A stretch of 64,000 bases of DNA from assembly GCA_900708905.1 (NCBI GenBank), contig CAADRB010000012.1, positions 2,719,394 to 2,783,393 on the forward strand, read 5' to 3'. This DNA comes from Hymenolepis diminuta. Lineage: Eukaryota; Platyhelminthes; Cestoda; Cyclophyllidea; Hymenolepididae. The notes under the pieces are model-generated. The model saw only the letters and a list, made by a program, of their open reading frames with translations. It was not told the origin of the DNA and searched no databases. Within the stretch, counting starts at the first letter, position 1. The number at the start of each line of letters is the position of its first letter. Both the position numbers and the translations under genes were made by a program. Positions 26,017 to 38,900 of this stretch are shown here, in pieces.

Positions 26017-28116
26017 ACTTTTGTATTTAAACGACAAAATGACATTTTATTTAAGGGATCGGGATAAGTGGTAAATATTTCTAAGAGCATTGACATAAAA
26101 AAAGGTTTATGAATTTTGACTAACTCGTAAAAGGATCACTGGTAAGCAGGTTTTGATGGATTTTGTGATAGGTTTGGATGCCTCTTGTCAAAGTTATCGC
26201 TGAGTCTTAAATTGTTGTCTAATTGGCAGTAAAATGATATTGCGATTGCTTCACATTGGTACAAACGATTAATTTGGAGATGGATAGAAGTTATCTCTGA
26301 TTAGTTCATTCGGACCAGAATCAATTGTTGATATAATTCACACCGTTTACAATGTAAAGTTTGAATACGAAGGCAAAGGGTAAGGTTTTTGTAGTTGAAT
26401 TTTATCCCATTTTATTAACAATTAGTTTAAAGGCGATATGGTTCTGTTCAGATTCTATGGTCATAACAAGATTTAGATGACAACTTCAGATAAGTGGATG
26501 TCAAAATTACATTACAAATATCAAAAAGCCCAGTTATTTGGCCTAAATTAGCATTCGCGTATATTCTCGATGATATTCACTTACATCTAGTAAGTTTGTT
26601 CAAAAGAAATTTTCGCATCAAAATGGGGAGAGATACAAAGCTGCAAATCTGGTACTTATTGATATCGTAAAAGAAATGAGAAGAATTCATCTTGAATTGA
26701 AACAGCTCCCATACGTAGCACTGCCCAGTTGTCCATAGGATCTTTCTGACTTTAAGTTCGGTTTGATTTTAACTTCGATATTGATTGTTTAGAGATATTT
26801 CTGTGTATTAATGTTGGTAATAACATGAAAGATCTATCGGGACAACATCGATCGAATGGATGGAATAAGTCAAGTCACTCATGTGACCAGATCAGTCCGG
26901 AGGTGGCAGGCAAGCCACGTTCTATTTATTAATTTGTAAATTGGGTTTATATACAAAGCATTTCTCTGTTAGAATTCAATCATGTCTCGTTGTCGGTTTC
27001 TCAGCGTGATGATCGCCACCTGTTTAGGTATCAATGTGCAAACACGCAAACACACAGAGGGACCACCTGTGGACACTATAGCGGAGATCTTATCGTCAGC
27101 CAATCATTTCTAATCGCCAGGTGCTGATAGACATCTGCTGGCTAGAGCAGTTTTAAGAACAAAAAATTGCATTCATAGGCATTTTCAAAATTTGTCATAT
27201 CAAAATCCTTTTTATTTATTAAAAAAAGAAAGACTATGAATTTGATCAAATTTTAAGGAGTACGTAGTGGCATCACCTCCACCATCATAGCCTCCATTAA
27301 ATGGAACAACTTAAAGTTTTCAACTATAAAATTTTAATTGAATGCATGATGACTAATCCAACACACTTCAAAATAAAGTACTAGTTAATGAAATTTGCTT
27401 TTAATTATATTTTATTTTAATACATTTCTTCAGACCCTTCTTTTTTAACTTTTAAGTAGATTATTGCATGAAAGCGCACACGGAATTATTCTAAATTATA
27501 AGAATGGGTTGTTTGATCTGTTCTGTTAGGGTAATTCAACAATGGTTACTGATCCCATTATGTAGTTGTTGGTGATATATTATTTTACATACCATTTGAT
27601 ATAAAAGATCGTAAATGAAGTTTGAGGTAGAATGAGTGGGAACATAGGGGTTTACGCAAGATGAATTGATTAGCTACTTTTCGACATTTAATAACAGAAA
27701 ACAATAATAATAATAGGTAACATAACAATGAACTTAGATTAGTTTCGAATAAATATGTTTATATGTTGCAAAAGAGCATGTTACGAATCACATCAAAAAT
27801 GGACTAAATGCAGCACCATTATTACATTAAATTACATAAAAATTAAAGCCTCACTTGTTGAAAAATGTAATATGCAACCATATGAAAAAAGAAAGTAAAT
27901 TTATGATGTCAATAAACACGCGATCATCATTAGATTTCTCTTTAATAAAAAAGTGAATTAATATTTATGAAGTAGATTGGTTTATGGCATTTTAATATGA
28001 AATTCAAATAAAAGGGATAGATTTTACAAAATATGTTCGTTTTAACGATAAGAACGTTTGGCGATTTTAAGCAAATTTTTAATAAGCCAATTAGCATCTG
28101 ATTTTTCTTTATAATC
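26017..28116. other. FOXP-SAMM50 intergenic region
   Basis: About 2.1 kb, AT-rich, with no supported gene. It contains LTR-like repeat copy A (26833-27150), listed separately. The last kilobase before the SAMM50 ATG shows no clear TATA, CCAAT or CpG feature. Confidence 0.5.
26833..27150 (+). repeat. LTR/TRIM-like dispersed repeat, copy A
   Basis: About 318 bp shared with copy B (38649-38900, same strand) and copy C (40483-40811, opposite strand). The head reads about TCTATCGGGACAACATCGAT. Next come the conserved blocks GGTTTATATACAAA, CAATCATGTCTCGT and ACACAGAGGGA. No coding frame is conserved between copies. Size, lack of coding capacity and a TG-type start in copy B fit a solo LTR or a terminal-repeat retrotransposon in miniature, as described in taeniid tapeworms; this assignment is inference. 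Confidence 0.6.
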
Positions 28117-31100
28117 ATGGAAAGAAGTGAAACATTTTCTGTTGGAAATGCTCCCGTATACGTTACAAAAGTTACATTTTTTGGATTGGGGAAGACAAAT
28201 ACTGAATTCTTAAAGAAACAGGTTCGTCAAAATGTTACTAATATTACATCAATCAGCTTGGTCCGCTTGTAAAATCTAAATACATGTCTGAACTTTTGCG
28301 AAACTCCAGTGAGCTCAAGTCAATGCTTCAGGGATTGCAAATCTTCAAAGAATGCATCATAACTATCGATACTGAGAAAGGCTTTTTTCGCAACGATGCA
28401 TATAGGGTTTGATCTGTTGTTTTGTTCACCTTGTTGCTCCTAACAGGTGAATGTACATGTGGAAGAAAAGCGGCCCCAAACTCTTAGGGGCAATTGGTCT
28501 GTTAATACAGATGGCTCAATGCGAATGGGAGGGTATTATTCCCTGAATAATATTTTTAATAGAGGGGAGAGATTCGAGATTGAAGGAAATCTCGGTAGTG
28601 ATGCAACTAGGATGAGGTTCGTCAGCATTTTCATTTCTATACTTTCTTAGATCTGCAACATTTGTTAAACCCTTCGAGATGAATCCAAATGTAAAATTAA
28701 TGTTTGGCGGTTCGGATTGTAATTATGATCATTGGTGGTCGAGGTTTATGCGAAGTGAAAGTTCAATTTTCGCAGAGCTTATGGCTCCTACTCGACTTGG
28801 TTTGCATAAACTTCATTGGAGCAATGTATGGCGAGAAATTGAGGCATCTAGTAAGTGCGATTTTAGTCTTTTTGTTGAAATTTACTCCGTTTTTCATTAT
28901 TTGATGATATTTTTTGATATACAGGTTCTTCTACACCCTATAATATTCGGCTTGAAAGCGGATCAACTTTGAAAACTAATGTCAGCTACAGTATTGAAAT
29001 AGATTCTCGAGATGACCATGTATTTCCACAAAGCGGTTGTCTGTTTCGTCTCTCTGAGGAATTGTCTTTTCTGAATCCTCCTCCTCCAGCATCCGCTTTC
29101 GACCGTGGAAATGCTACAGCGTAAGTGACATTTTTAGAACGTTATAGATAATATAATTACGAATATTGATACATATCCTTGCGTCGTTTCGTTTATTTTG
29201 GTTATTTTACATGTCCGAAATGTATGACAATTGTACTATGATTGTCTCATCTGAATTAATTGTCAGTGGTTTCTGAGTGTACCGTTACTTGAAAGGTCAA
29301 ATTTTAGAAGTTTTTGTTCTACGATGAAGGCTATACTAATGACGATGGAAAGGCAAATTAATTAATTTCCTCAAAATTGTCACCATTGGTCATAGGTTTA
29401 TATTTTCTGCCATAGGAATTTTTTGTCTCTGCCACTGTTTTTTCGCATGTTCATAACTTATTATAGAGCTGCTGAATAGATAATCGTGCAGAATACCGAT
29501 TTTCTTACTGAATGCTTACATTTATCGGTCTCCATCTTTTGAACAGTTATGAGTCGTTTGATAAAAGAAGGCATATCCTTGAACGCGTACAATTATTGAT
29601 ACGTTTAGATGAGGTAGGTGTTCAAGTGATTTATGCTTTTCAAAATTTGAAATAACCTAAAACTGACCTTATTTGGAAGGCGGATTTCGATAATGTAACC
29701 TTGATGATTCAATAGGAAAATATAATTACAAATAATAATTGCAGTTGATATTTATTTTCACATATAATTGTTCAAACCATAATTGAGCAATTCTTGATAT
29801 GTGTATATGATTGGCGACCCTGCCTTTCTCTTTTTTGTCTTAAAGCAATTCCCCATTGATTGCCATTTGTCAAATTTCATTTGTCTTTGTTTTAGAAGTC
29901 TTGCTGGTGAACGTCATTTGTTCTATGAAGGAGGTAATCTTTGTAAATTTCAGCTGGAGAATTCTTTTAATCCCAAGTAGTTTTAATGGAATTCGTCTAA
30001 CCCAGCAATATTTACTAGAATAATTGGGGTTTTAAAAAACCATCGTGAATTTCCCTATTGGGCAGTTTCTCTTTTTTCCACAGACAGAGTTTTGCCTGGT
30101 TAACAACTTAGAGTTAATTGGGAAAGTTTTTGGCCATTTTTCCTACATGTATTCTGTGAAGATTCGACAGTTATTAACATAAATCCATTAATGCGAAAAT
30201 ACTTCATTTAAAAATAGTTTAAATTGCATGTTCTGATCCTTTTGCGGATCATGGTAACTGTCGCAAAATAGATTAAATAGATAACGGTAATATTTAGCAT
30301 TCCTATTGGTCCACTTAAGCTTCAGGGCACTTAAAATAGTTTTGTTTTTATTTAAAAAAATAAATTAATTTGCCTTAATTAAGGTCCGAGAATGAGCGTT
30401 CAAGTCAGCTTCGCTTGAATGGTGCCTTCCAGAAGCCTCTACGTTTGACTGAATGGTTGGTTGCCGAAGCAACGCTCTCTGCAGGCCTTGTTCATTCTCT
30501 CACTGGCCATCCTGTAAGACTTCGTATTACTTAAATTCATATCAGCCACCTAATTATAGATACGATAATATTATCTTTCATACACTAGATATCAATTGCT
30601 GATCGATTCTTCCTTGGAGGTCCAATGGAGTTGCGCGGATATCGATTTTGTAGTGTTGGCCCTTCCGAACCACAAATGTTACCCCTTCTCCCAACTCAAA
30701 CGGCAGGATCTTCTCAAACAGGAGCTTCAGGAGATGCCCCAAGTTGTCCCATTGGAGCTCTAGCCTCTTGTGTTGCTGGATTACATGTTTATACTCCTCT
30801 ACCATTTGTTCATTCCATTACAGAAGATGGAAAGTCCTCTTTTGCTCGTCTCCATGCCTTCGCTCTAACTGGTGCGTCTCGATTTTCAATTTCAAATAAT
30901 GGTATCCTACTTATAACACATAAGTAAACAAACTTCTGACATTTATTTTCAGGTTGCCTACTTTCTGATCCAATTCGAGAATGGCGATTGGCTCGTACTT
31001 CAGGTGAATCATTTTCCTCTCGCTGCCAGGCGACAGCCGCTTCGGTTGTTGGTGGAGGTGTGGCCCTTAGATTTGCCGGTGCTGTCCGACTAGAAATCAA

Positions 31101-31206
31101 TTACTGCTTCCCATTAGCTGGATCGATCCTCTTTTCTGGGGCTACTTCACCACGAAACTTACCCAAAGCTGGTTTCCAACTGGGATTTGGTGTGAATTAC
31201 ACCTGA
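28117..31206 (+). CDS. SAMM50: SAM50/Tob55, mitochondrial outer-membrane beta-barrel assembly protein
   Basis: Core channel of the SAM complex, which inserts beta-barrel precursors into the mitochondrial outer membrane. Exons: 28117-28221, 28257-28406, 28447-28616, 28651-28850, 28925-29120, 30384-30513, 30589-30871 and 30953-31206; all phases close, giving about 495 aa against 469 in human. Residues about 14-105 form a single POTRA domain (VTKVTFFGLGKT, then FKECIITIDTEKG). The Omp85 barrel follows, with YSIEIDSRDD and the diagnostic ADRFFLGGPMELRGY (about 322-334), where RGY is the conserved L6-loop motif. The gene ends AGFQLGFGVNYT, a typical C-terminal strand. An insertion of about 25 residues rich in Thr/Ser/Gly/Pro sits after the RGY strand. 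The start is the first ATG giving a POTRA at the usual N-terminal distance. The first three introns are 34-40 nt and the fifth is 1.26 kb. Confidence 0.92.
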
Positions 31207-34200
31207 AGTGTTCTGCTCTCCTATCCCCTCCTGTTTGCGCCAAGTCCCTTATGTCCCTATTAGTTCAAAAGGTAGAATTTTTGTCAAATTACTTTATTGA
31301 CAGTTTTGCTAACACTCTTCGGAAAGAGAAAGAACATCAAATTTCTGAAATGATTTATTGCTTTACTACGTTTCATTGGAGTGGTCGTTCAAATTTAGAT
31401 GATTGAATTTCTTATTGTCATTGCCAAGTTTTTAGTGATAAATGAGTAAATGTTTCTGTTGAGAAGCCCTAACTAAACAGTCCTTACTGAAGGATAGTAA
31501 GGAGACAGACAGTTTGGGGAAAATGAAAGACGTGTTTATCTTTTACTAAACGGAAGAGATTGTATTGACTTAAATATGAATTACAAACGGAGTTGACCGG
31601 GAGGAAGGAGTGGATGCTAAATCAAAATAGTTTGAAACTTGGGACAATCAGAAGGGCGACTTGAGGGTGTGCAACATATTCGGGCACGGACAAGTATGCA
31701 ATTCAATAATAAATGCCACTTGATATTATCGGAGAATTCGCTGATCTTATTACTTTTCCTGCATTAAACTACAAGCAGATTTAATGTAGTGAGTGAAATC
31801 TTACCAAGCGCATCATTATTAAAGCTTTAGATTGCGGTTCCTTGGATTGATTCCATTTTAGATTACTATATGAAATTTTATGCTTGACGTGTGATTGAGA
31901 AGTAAGAGCTTTCTATTGGCCCGTCAATATTAATTTGTCTTAAGCTATCTCATTCTGACGCTAATCACTACCATCCCAGACAAAAGACATGGTGTCTTGT
32001 GCTCGGTGCCAGTTTGTTGGAAGTTAGGTTTTGTGGTACATATAATTCAAATTGAAATCCAATTAAAGGCGATTCCAGAAATATTAAATTTTGGTCCAGG
32101 CTTAATGATAATGTTGGGAGGAATATTGAGTAGAGTGGGTCCTATTAGGTACCAAGATACATTATGTATTTGGATCTGATCTAATCAGAGATAATTTAAT
32201 CTGAGTGTCTCAGATGTGGTGATAACAGTGCAGATCACATATAACTAATTATGCGTATGAGCTGGACAGTTTGTGCGGATGAAGACCATGGTTTGCATCA
32301 TGATACTGGACTTAAGTTTTTAAGTTAAGAGATCACATTTGAACTCGAATCTTCACTGATGTAAAATTTCATAGAGCAGAGATATAGGTGCGGGAGTGAG
32401 ACTAGTCTGATAGGCTCTTTCAGTGAGTGAACTACTATTGTTGAGGTACTATTATCCAAGGCAAATCTAAAAATTCTGTAATTTTAACCATGAAAGTTTC
32501 TGAAAAGAGAAAATTCTTGAAATTAAACATTGAGTGAGAGGAACATAAGGGAAGGAGGAATTTCAGCGTTCAAATTTCGAAGTTGATAAACTATCAAAAT
32601 TTTCAGTTACGCCACTGTCTTAACTTCATTATAAGGGATGTCTAAATGACATATTTTCATATAATTCCTCATCCATTTTCTATCCCCATGGAATTTTATA
32701 GTTATGTAGAAGGTAAAGGTAGTTTAGAATTTTGTGCCTAGGTTCAGAGAGTCTTGCTAAGCTATCACGATCTTTACAATAAGATGAAAGTGGACAGAGT
32801 TGTGTGGAGCAAGTTTCTATTGAGAAAACCAGAAGTCACGAAGGCGAGTGAGGCTAAAGTGGAGATTAGTAGCTCAGAAAGATTCGGTAAATATTAATAC
32901 GGTGAAATGCTCGGATTATATAAGTTCTCGAATAAAAAAAGACTGCCATCGAGCACCAACGCGGCGAGTGATAAGACATTCGAATTGAGAGATCCCAGTG
33001 TTCGCATTACCTCAGGCGGGGGGAAGGAGTTTTAAAAAATGATCACACATTCAATCTGATGTAAATCACTGAAGTGATTCGTTGCCCTTTTTCGATACTG
33101 CTTATAAGGCAAAATAGCGCTTGTCACTTGCTTCAATCAATTTACCTTTTGAAGCAACACTGTGATAAATTGTGAATAAAGTAAAATTGAGATGCATTCA
33201 ATCTTTCATTTCCTTCCCATATGAAAAACTATCGAAATCCATCAAAAAGAAACCATCAGGGGTGTTGAAAGGTACCTTTTTGGGCGATATCTGAGAAGAT
33301 AAACTGTCGAGTGTTCTAAAGGATTACCAGCATTTAGCGCTTCCTACTGTTAATTGGGACATTCGAAATATTATGCTCCTAAGTGTAGGGTCTAAGCCCT
33401 TATTTCAGATCTACCAAACTACCTACTTCAGAGTACCCGAAGTTGAAATTTAGGGAGTAACAATAAAAGTGACTACCAGGTGGGAAGCAGGAGGACTATT
33501 TTCACATGCGTCTGTTGGCTAAAACTGAAGGGGATTACCTACTTTGCATCCAAATTTAAATAGCAGAACGCTAAAAAATAATGAGTAACACTTCACCTTT
33601 CTATATAGATTCATTCAGATGGACACAACCATTCATATGGTGCAATATGCGGTAGTGTAATTCCATCCGTCTTCGGTTCTGCATCTTATCCGATTACTAC
33701 TACAAACGGTCGGTACTATAAAAGGCAAAAGTTATAAGTTAAAATTTCCCTCTCATGACTTTGTCATATTTTCTTCTATTTACGTGTGGAGTCATTCAAG
33801 AAAGCCGTGAAACTCGAAACTCAAAGCCCCAGCATTCTTCGCCCCAATAGAATATGCCGTGGTTCAGATTTTCCCACTTTGATTTGAACTGTTTCTTAAA
33901 GCACTTGTGAGATTTCCTTCTTTTATCCTTGATAAAATATTACGCTGTATGTTTTAGTGCATGTCTAGAATTTCTGCCTCATGCGGTGGGTTATGTTCTT
34001 GGCGAAATTTATGGAAATAAAAGAAGAATGCAGAAATTCATGGAGGATTCTGATTGAAGAGTCCTATCCGGAGAGCCCTTAATTAAGGGACCGTTTTTTT
34101 GATATGAAGATCATAATTCAGTCACAAAACTTTATAAAGGAAGAAAATTCTGTTTTAGATAAAATAAAAGTGAATTTAATGCAAATTAAGTATTAGAATG

Positions 34201-36851
34201 TGTAGTTTACTTATATTTGCCAAAAAATATTTCCCAAGTAGGAACTAAAAATAGTTTAATTATGCTCTGCATTGTAAACCACAAAGCGGGGTATTATTAT
34301 CATCTATATGCAAAACAAGTTTACTAGTTTTAATCATAGGAGAGCTTTCAATAAGGGAATCAACAAACCATTAGTAAAAATTGGGGAGAGGGGGGGGGAG
34401 TGGGAAGGAGAGGAAGAAGGGGGAGACCGGAAGAAGCAAGTAATGAGGTCAGGGCACCAAGAGACTTATCTTTTTGGAACTATGGAATCATTGAGTTGCA
34501 CGTACTATCACAGGAAGCACACATTTGTAATGCACGAAATTCATTAATTGGCATCCAGATTCATGGACGAGATTAAGTCCTTAATATTCAGAGGTTGTTG
34601 ATCGGTTACTTTAGTTCCGTGGTTGGTCATACCACCTCGACGAAATTTGTATACTTGTTCAAGTCAAGACAGATGGAAAAACTGCCAGCAATAGAGTTGG
34701 TCTTCTAGTTTAAACTGCACCACATATAAATAATATTGATATTAATATTAATGTTCAAATTGTTTTATATGGCACAAACTTCGGCCTAAAAGTTTAAAAA
34801 GATATTCATTGACCAAATTTGGACTAAATTCTGGGATGCTCTAGGAGGCAAAAATAGAAATTTTTGATGGTCCAGTAGTAAGAAATTTCTATTTTCCCAC
34901 CTCCTCCTACTTTTTGAACATCGGAGAAATCGGTCCGTATTAGCTTATCTTTCGGTAAATTGAGTTTATTTAGAAATGAGTAGAGAGTACTGAAATAATT
35001 AGAATATGTATTTTAAAACCTCCATAAGGTGAAAATTAAAGAGATAATAGATGAAAGGTGTTAATTAATTTCTGATATGTTAAATGATCGACTTAATTAC
35101 TTTCAAATACCCAATGTCGGAAAGATCTTAGGTCCGAAGAGATATGTAGCGGATGCTACACCAAAAAGTCCTTTTGCTGCACTTAAGTAATCCTCCTAAG
35201 CAGTCCGATTAGCCTCTAGCAGAGTCCTCTCTTATCAATTCACTCCCAAATTAGCTAAACTCTGCCCAACATGGTAAGAACTAGAAAGATGCTGAGTTGA
35301 GAGGGTCTCTTGACCACTTCGTTGTTTTTGTGGGTCAAAAGCTTAGTCATTAAATACAAAACCACCCTAGGCTTCAGGGATCTTGATTGCTGGTTGGTTG
35401 AGGAGGTCTCTGCACCCACGTCCACGCTTGTTCTCAACGCGACCGGTTACATGCCGCACTTCCCGGAAAGTTCTAGCGCACGTGATTCAATCAGCCTAGG
35501 TATGGGAAATCTGTCGCTTTACTGTTCAGGGATGCTCTTCAATTCCAAATTCTTTTCTCCACCTTCTCCGAGCAAACCTTCTATCTTCTTGGGATTTTCA
35601 TATTAAAGATGGCGGTATTTGTTAGACTCTTTGGGAAATTAAAAGACTATTATATTGGAAAATACATTTCCGGTAAGAGAATCAGCTGCTTGGTAGCTAT
35701 CCATATATGGAATCAAATGACCCATTTTCGGATAACATTCAAATACGTTAAACCGCTAAGAGAGAAGCATATATTGAACCCTAAGATGGTCGATCATAAG
35801 GCAATCACAGCATCAAACTGGAGTTTCAATAATGAAAACAATTATAATATTTTTTATGTGGTTTCACTGACAAAGATGTACCAATTAAGGATTTCCTCGA
35901 TTTCGTTACTCGTAAGACATAGAGATACCTTGATTTCTCCTGAATAAATAATAATCTTCTCCGAATGGATAACATCCAGATATGTAACTGGGATAAAGCA
36001 AATGAGAAATTAACTCAAGTTTTCATGCTCACCACCAAGGTACACAAAAAGATGATAATGTTGGAGTTAAGATAACAACTAACAGTTCACAGCTAACAAA
36101 TAACAACGGCAATAACAGTCACCAATTCGTAGCTGTTTGAGTAAGAGCTAACAACAATTGTGAAGCAGAACACCAAGAGTTGAGTAGACCAAAAATGTAT
36201 TCAAGGAAGCCACAACGAGTTTGAAACGAGTAATAAAGAGGGATAGAGAGAGGAGCGTGCTGAAGAAGAGAGGAGATGAGCAGGAAGCGTAGGAGCCGGT
36301 AACTGACAGGAGTCACTTGGATAAAGCCGCACAAGAACATGAGTGCAGATGTACCTTTTAGGCGAAACAAGGCTGTTATAAAAAGGAGGAAATCGATGGG
36401 CGCGTTTAGACATGGGAGATAGGGATTATGCGTCAATAACTAATACTAGATTAGAGGAAAGGGAGTAAACACTTTCAAATAGGAGGTTAGTTACTGATCA
36501 AACAATCAGCCAGTCATTGTTCAATGTTCTCTGCATTAAAACATTGTCGACAGACATCCAGCTTCAGGGCATAGGGAAAACATTCATCTTCCAAGGGATC
36601 TTTATTTACCCTTAATGGAAGTTTATCAAAGCCACAACCGTAAGTGGTCTATGCACTGCGATACGATCTAGTCAAGACGAATCTTCTGACCTTCTTGGGC
36701 TGAGTTGCAGTTAGGCATTGACCATTACGATTACATTGGAGTGCATTAGACCAAATAAATATATTCATATAGAGATTTCTTGTGAAGTCCTCGGATATTC
36801 ATATCCCATTTAGAAATACTAAGAATATATAATAATGACATGAAGCGGGAA
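31207..36851. other. Intergenic region downstream of SAMM50
   Basis: About 5.6 kb with no supported gene. Short frames such as 35310-35606 and 36119-36436 have no domain resemblance, and several overlap frames on the other strand. A possible SAMM50 poly(A) hexamer AATAAA lies at 31708-31713, although it is 0.5 kb from the stop. A G-rich polypurine run lies near 34.4 kb and is listed separately. Confidence 0.45.
34383..34440 (+). other. G-rich polypurine tract
   Basis: Almost pure purine over about 58 bp, with G-runs of 4, 9, 3 and 5 spaced by 3-14 nt. Such a tract could form a G-quadruplex or triplex on the plus strand. The short open frame crossing it is low-complexity Gly/Glu and is not taken as coding. 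Confidence 0.5.
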
Positions 36852-37833
36852 CTATCTGTCAGTTATGGAGTCATATTTTTCGCAGACTCCTAATATCATT
36901 TTCCTTTCTCTGTCATAACCACAGAAGATGAACATGCCGTTGTTACTGTCAGCGGGTGAAACTCCCTTGTGAGTTTTCTTCATTGGTGCAGCGTTGAAGA
37001 CCCGTCCATTATAGGAATTAACCTTTTGGAGTTGATCAACAGAGTTCTTCTCGGAGTCTCTGCCACCGATTAGGTACACTCCACCTGTTTGATCAGCACA
37101 ATGAACATTAAAATACAGTCGTACATGAATAAAATAAGTAGACGGTATCGCAGCCTTTCAATCCAACGACACAGCTGTTGGTCCTATATGGAACACAATA
37201 TCTGTTATTGACTTTTGTTTGTATGTGTGGCACAGCTGCAAGAATTCCATATTCCGAATCTTCATCAAGAGCGTGAACAAGCAGTTTCTGGGAAATACTG
37301 AAAGTTAGTCGTTCTACTGAAGAATCAGACACTGCTTATTCCAGTGTCAGAACTCTGGAATACCTCATGGAGAACTCTGTCTTGAAGTTTTCCATCATCG
37401 ATGGTGAATCGCCAAAATATGCATGCCTATGATAACTTAATTAAATACGACTTGCTTTAGTTTGTCCGATGCGTTAATATTGATCTCATCGATTGCAATT
37501 TCAATAATAAAATGACCAGATAAGTTTTCAAGCTCAATTGCGCTGAATAACTCTTCAAAATACGCAGCCCTTCCATCTATCTCCATTTTTGTATTCGGTG
37601 AATTTATCCATAAGACAATAGCCCTCAGCTTTCGCTTTTCAATTATTTCACTGTATTGAATTTCCTTTAAAATTTCCACTATACCTTCCTCTTCGGTTAA
37701 GTTATGAAGCCTTTGGTTGGAATTTAAATTCCCAAACGTACTGACAATGAGAGGTATGCACACATTCACAAGCCCTTTATTTGAAGTTACATTTGCAATT
37801 GCCCATATCTGCTCGAGATTTTGATATGATATG
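36852..37833 (-). pseudogene. Partial BACK-kelch (KLHL-type) gene, probably degraded
   Basis: Three minus-strand segments read as one KLHL family member, the substrate adaptors of cullin-3 ubiquitin ligases. The first (about 37833-37437) looks like the end of BTB plus the BACK domain: NLEQIWAIANVTSNKGLVNVC, then LKEIQYSEIIEKRKLRAIVL. The second (37332-37118) and third (37079-36852) join across a good 40-nt intron (37117-37078) and carry weak kelch repeats, YLIGGRDSEKN and FIFCGYDRERK. Problems: no BTB core was found further out; the join between BACK and the next segment does not keep frame with any clean intron; the kelch blades lack the usual Gly-Gly and Trp pattern after the first; and the frame stops after about two blades. 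This is a truncated gene or a pseudogene. Its family membership is better supported than its status. Confidence 0.55.
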
Positions 37834-38648
37834 CTACTCAGATAAGGATATATGCCTTACGAACCAATCCTGATTTAATAAAGTCATTACGCCGGTGGAC
37901 ATGCTTATGACATGCGATATTATGGGAGAGTGGGCAGAGATTGGTACCATTTTCCAGAGTTAAGTTCACACTCCCTGTACCGCTGCCCTAACATTACTAT
38001 ACACCTGTAGATAAAAGCAGTATTTCACCTACTCAACTGCAAATCTTACCTATTCTACTCGGTTGTTGGAATCGTCCGTAAATTTGCCATCAATACTTCG
38101 GAATTGCGCGCAAAGCACGATTCAATGCACTGGTATCTCTCGTTTAACTTTCGTTTATATTATGTGTCACTTACTACCGTAAAGTAACTAAATTAGTACG
38201 AATAAAAGGGAATTAAAAGAAGCAGGAATTAAAAGGTGGTAAACAAAGAATCTTAAATATAAGAATTATTTTGGAAAAATATATTATTTTCTTATGTGTA
38301 AAAGTATTTCCAATGAATTCAAACAAAGTAATTTATTAATGGTCATTATTATTTCCATAACTATGGCAGAAACTTTGAATATCCGTACCGGCTGCGATAA
38401 TATGACAATTGGAATTGTTTTCATTTATCAGTAAATCAAATAAATTACTCCAGATGCATAAGCAATACAAATTTAATGTCGAAATGAAACAGCGTCCATT
38501 TAGGAAGGAGTGGTTTTTGGCACAAAGTGAAACAAATTAAACTCTAGGGAATTTAATTTTATAATTGCTTGCAAAGTAAATACGATATATGAGTGTATAG
38601 CAGGTTTTAATAACGGTCAATAGTATCTAATACTATAATAACGTTGTG

Positions 38649-38900
38649 TGTCTATTGAGACCACATTGATCGAATGGATAGAATAAGTCAAATCACTCAT
38701 ATTGTCGAATCAGTTCGGAGGTGGAGGGCAAGCCACTCCAATTTATTAACAAGTAAATCAGGTTTATATACAAAACATTTCTCCGTTGGACGTCAATCAT
38801 GTCTCGTCGTTGGAATCTTGGCGTGATGATGGACACCTGCTCAGGTATCTATGTGCAAACAGGTAAACACATAGAGGGATCACCTGTGGCGATTGGCGCC
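38649..38900 (+). repeat. LTR/TRIM-like dispersed repeat, copy B
   Basis: Same family and orientation as copy A, starting TGTCTATTGAGACCACAT and carrying the GGTTTATATACAAA and CAATCATGTCTCGT blocks. Similarity ends abruptly just after CACCTGTGG, about 80 bp before the end of the similarity in copies A and C, so this copy is 3'-truncated or rearranged. Confidence 0.6.

Noticed and set aside
35255..35606. Opposed frames of 60 and 98 codons, possibly transposon remnants
   Set aside because: No reverse transcriptase, integrase or transposase motif is recognisable on either strand.
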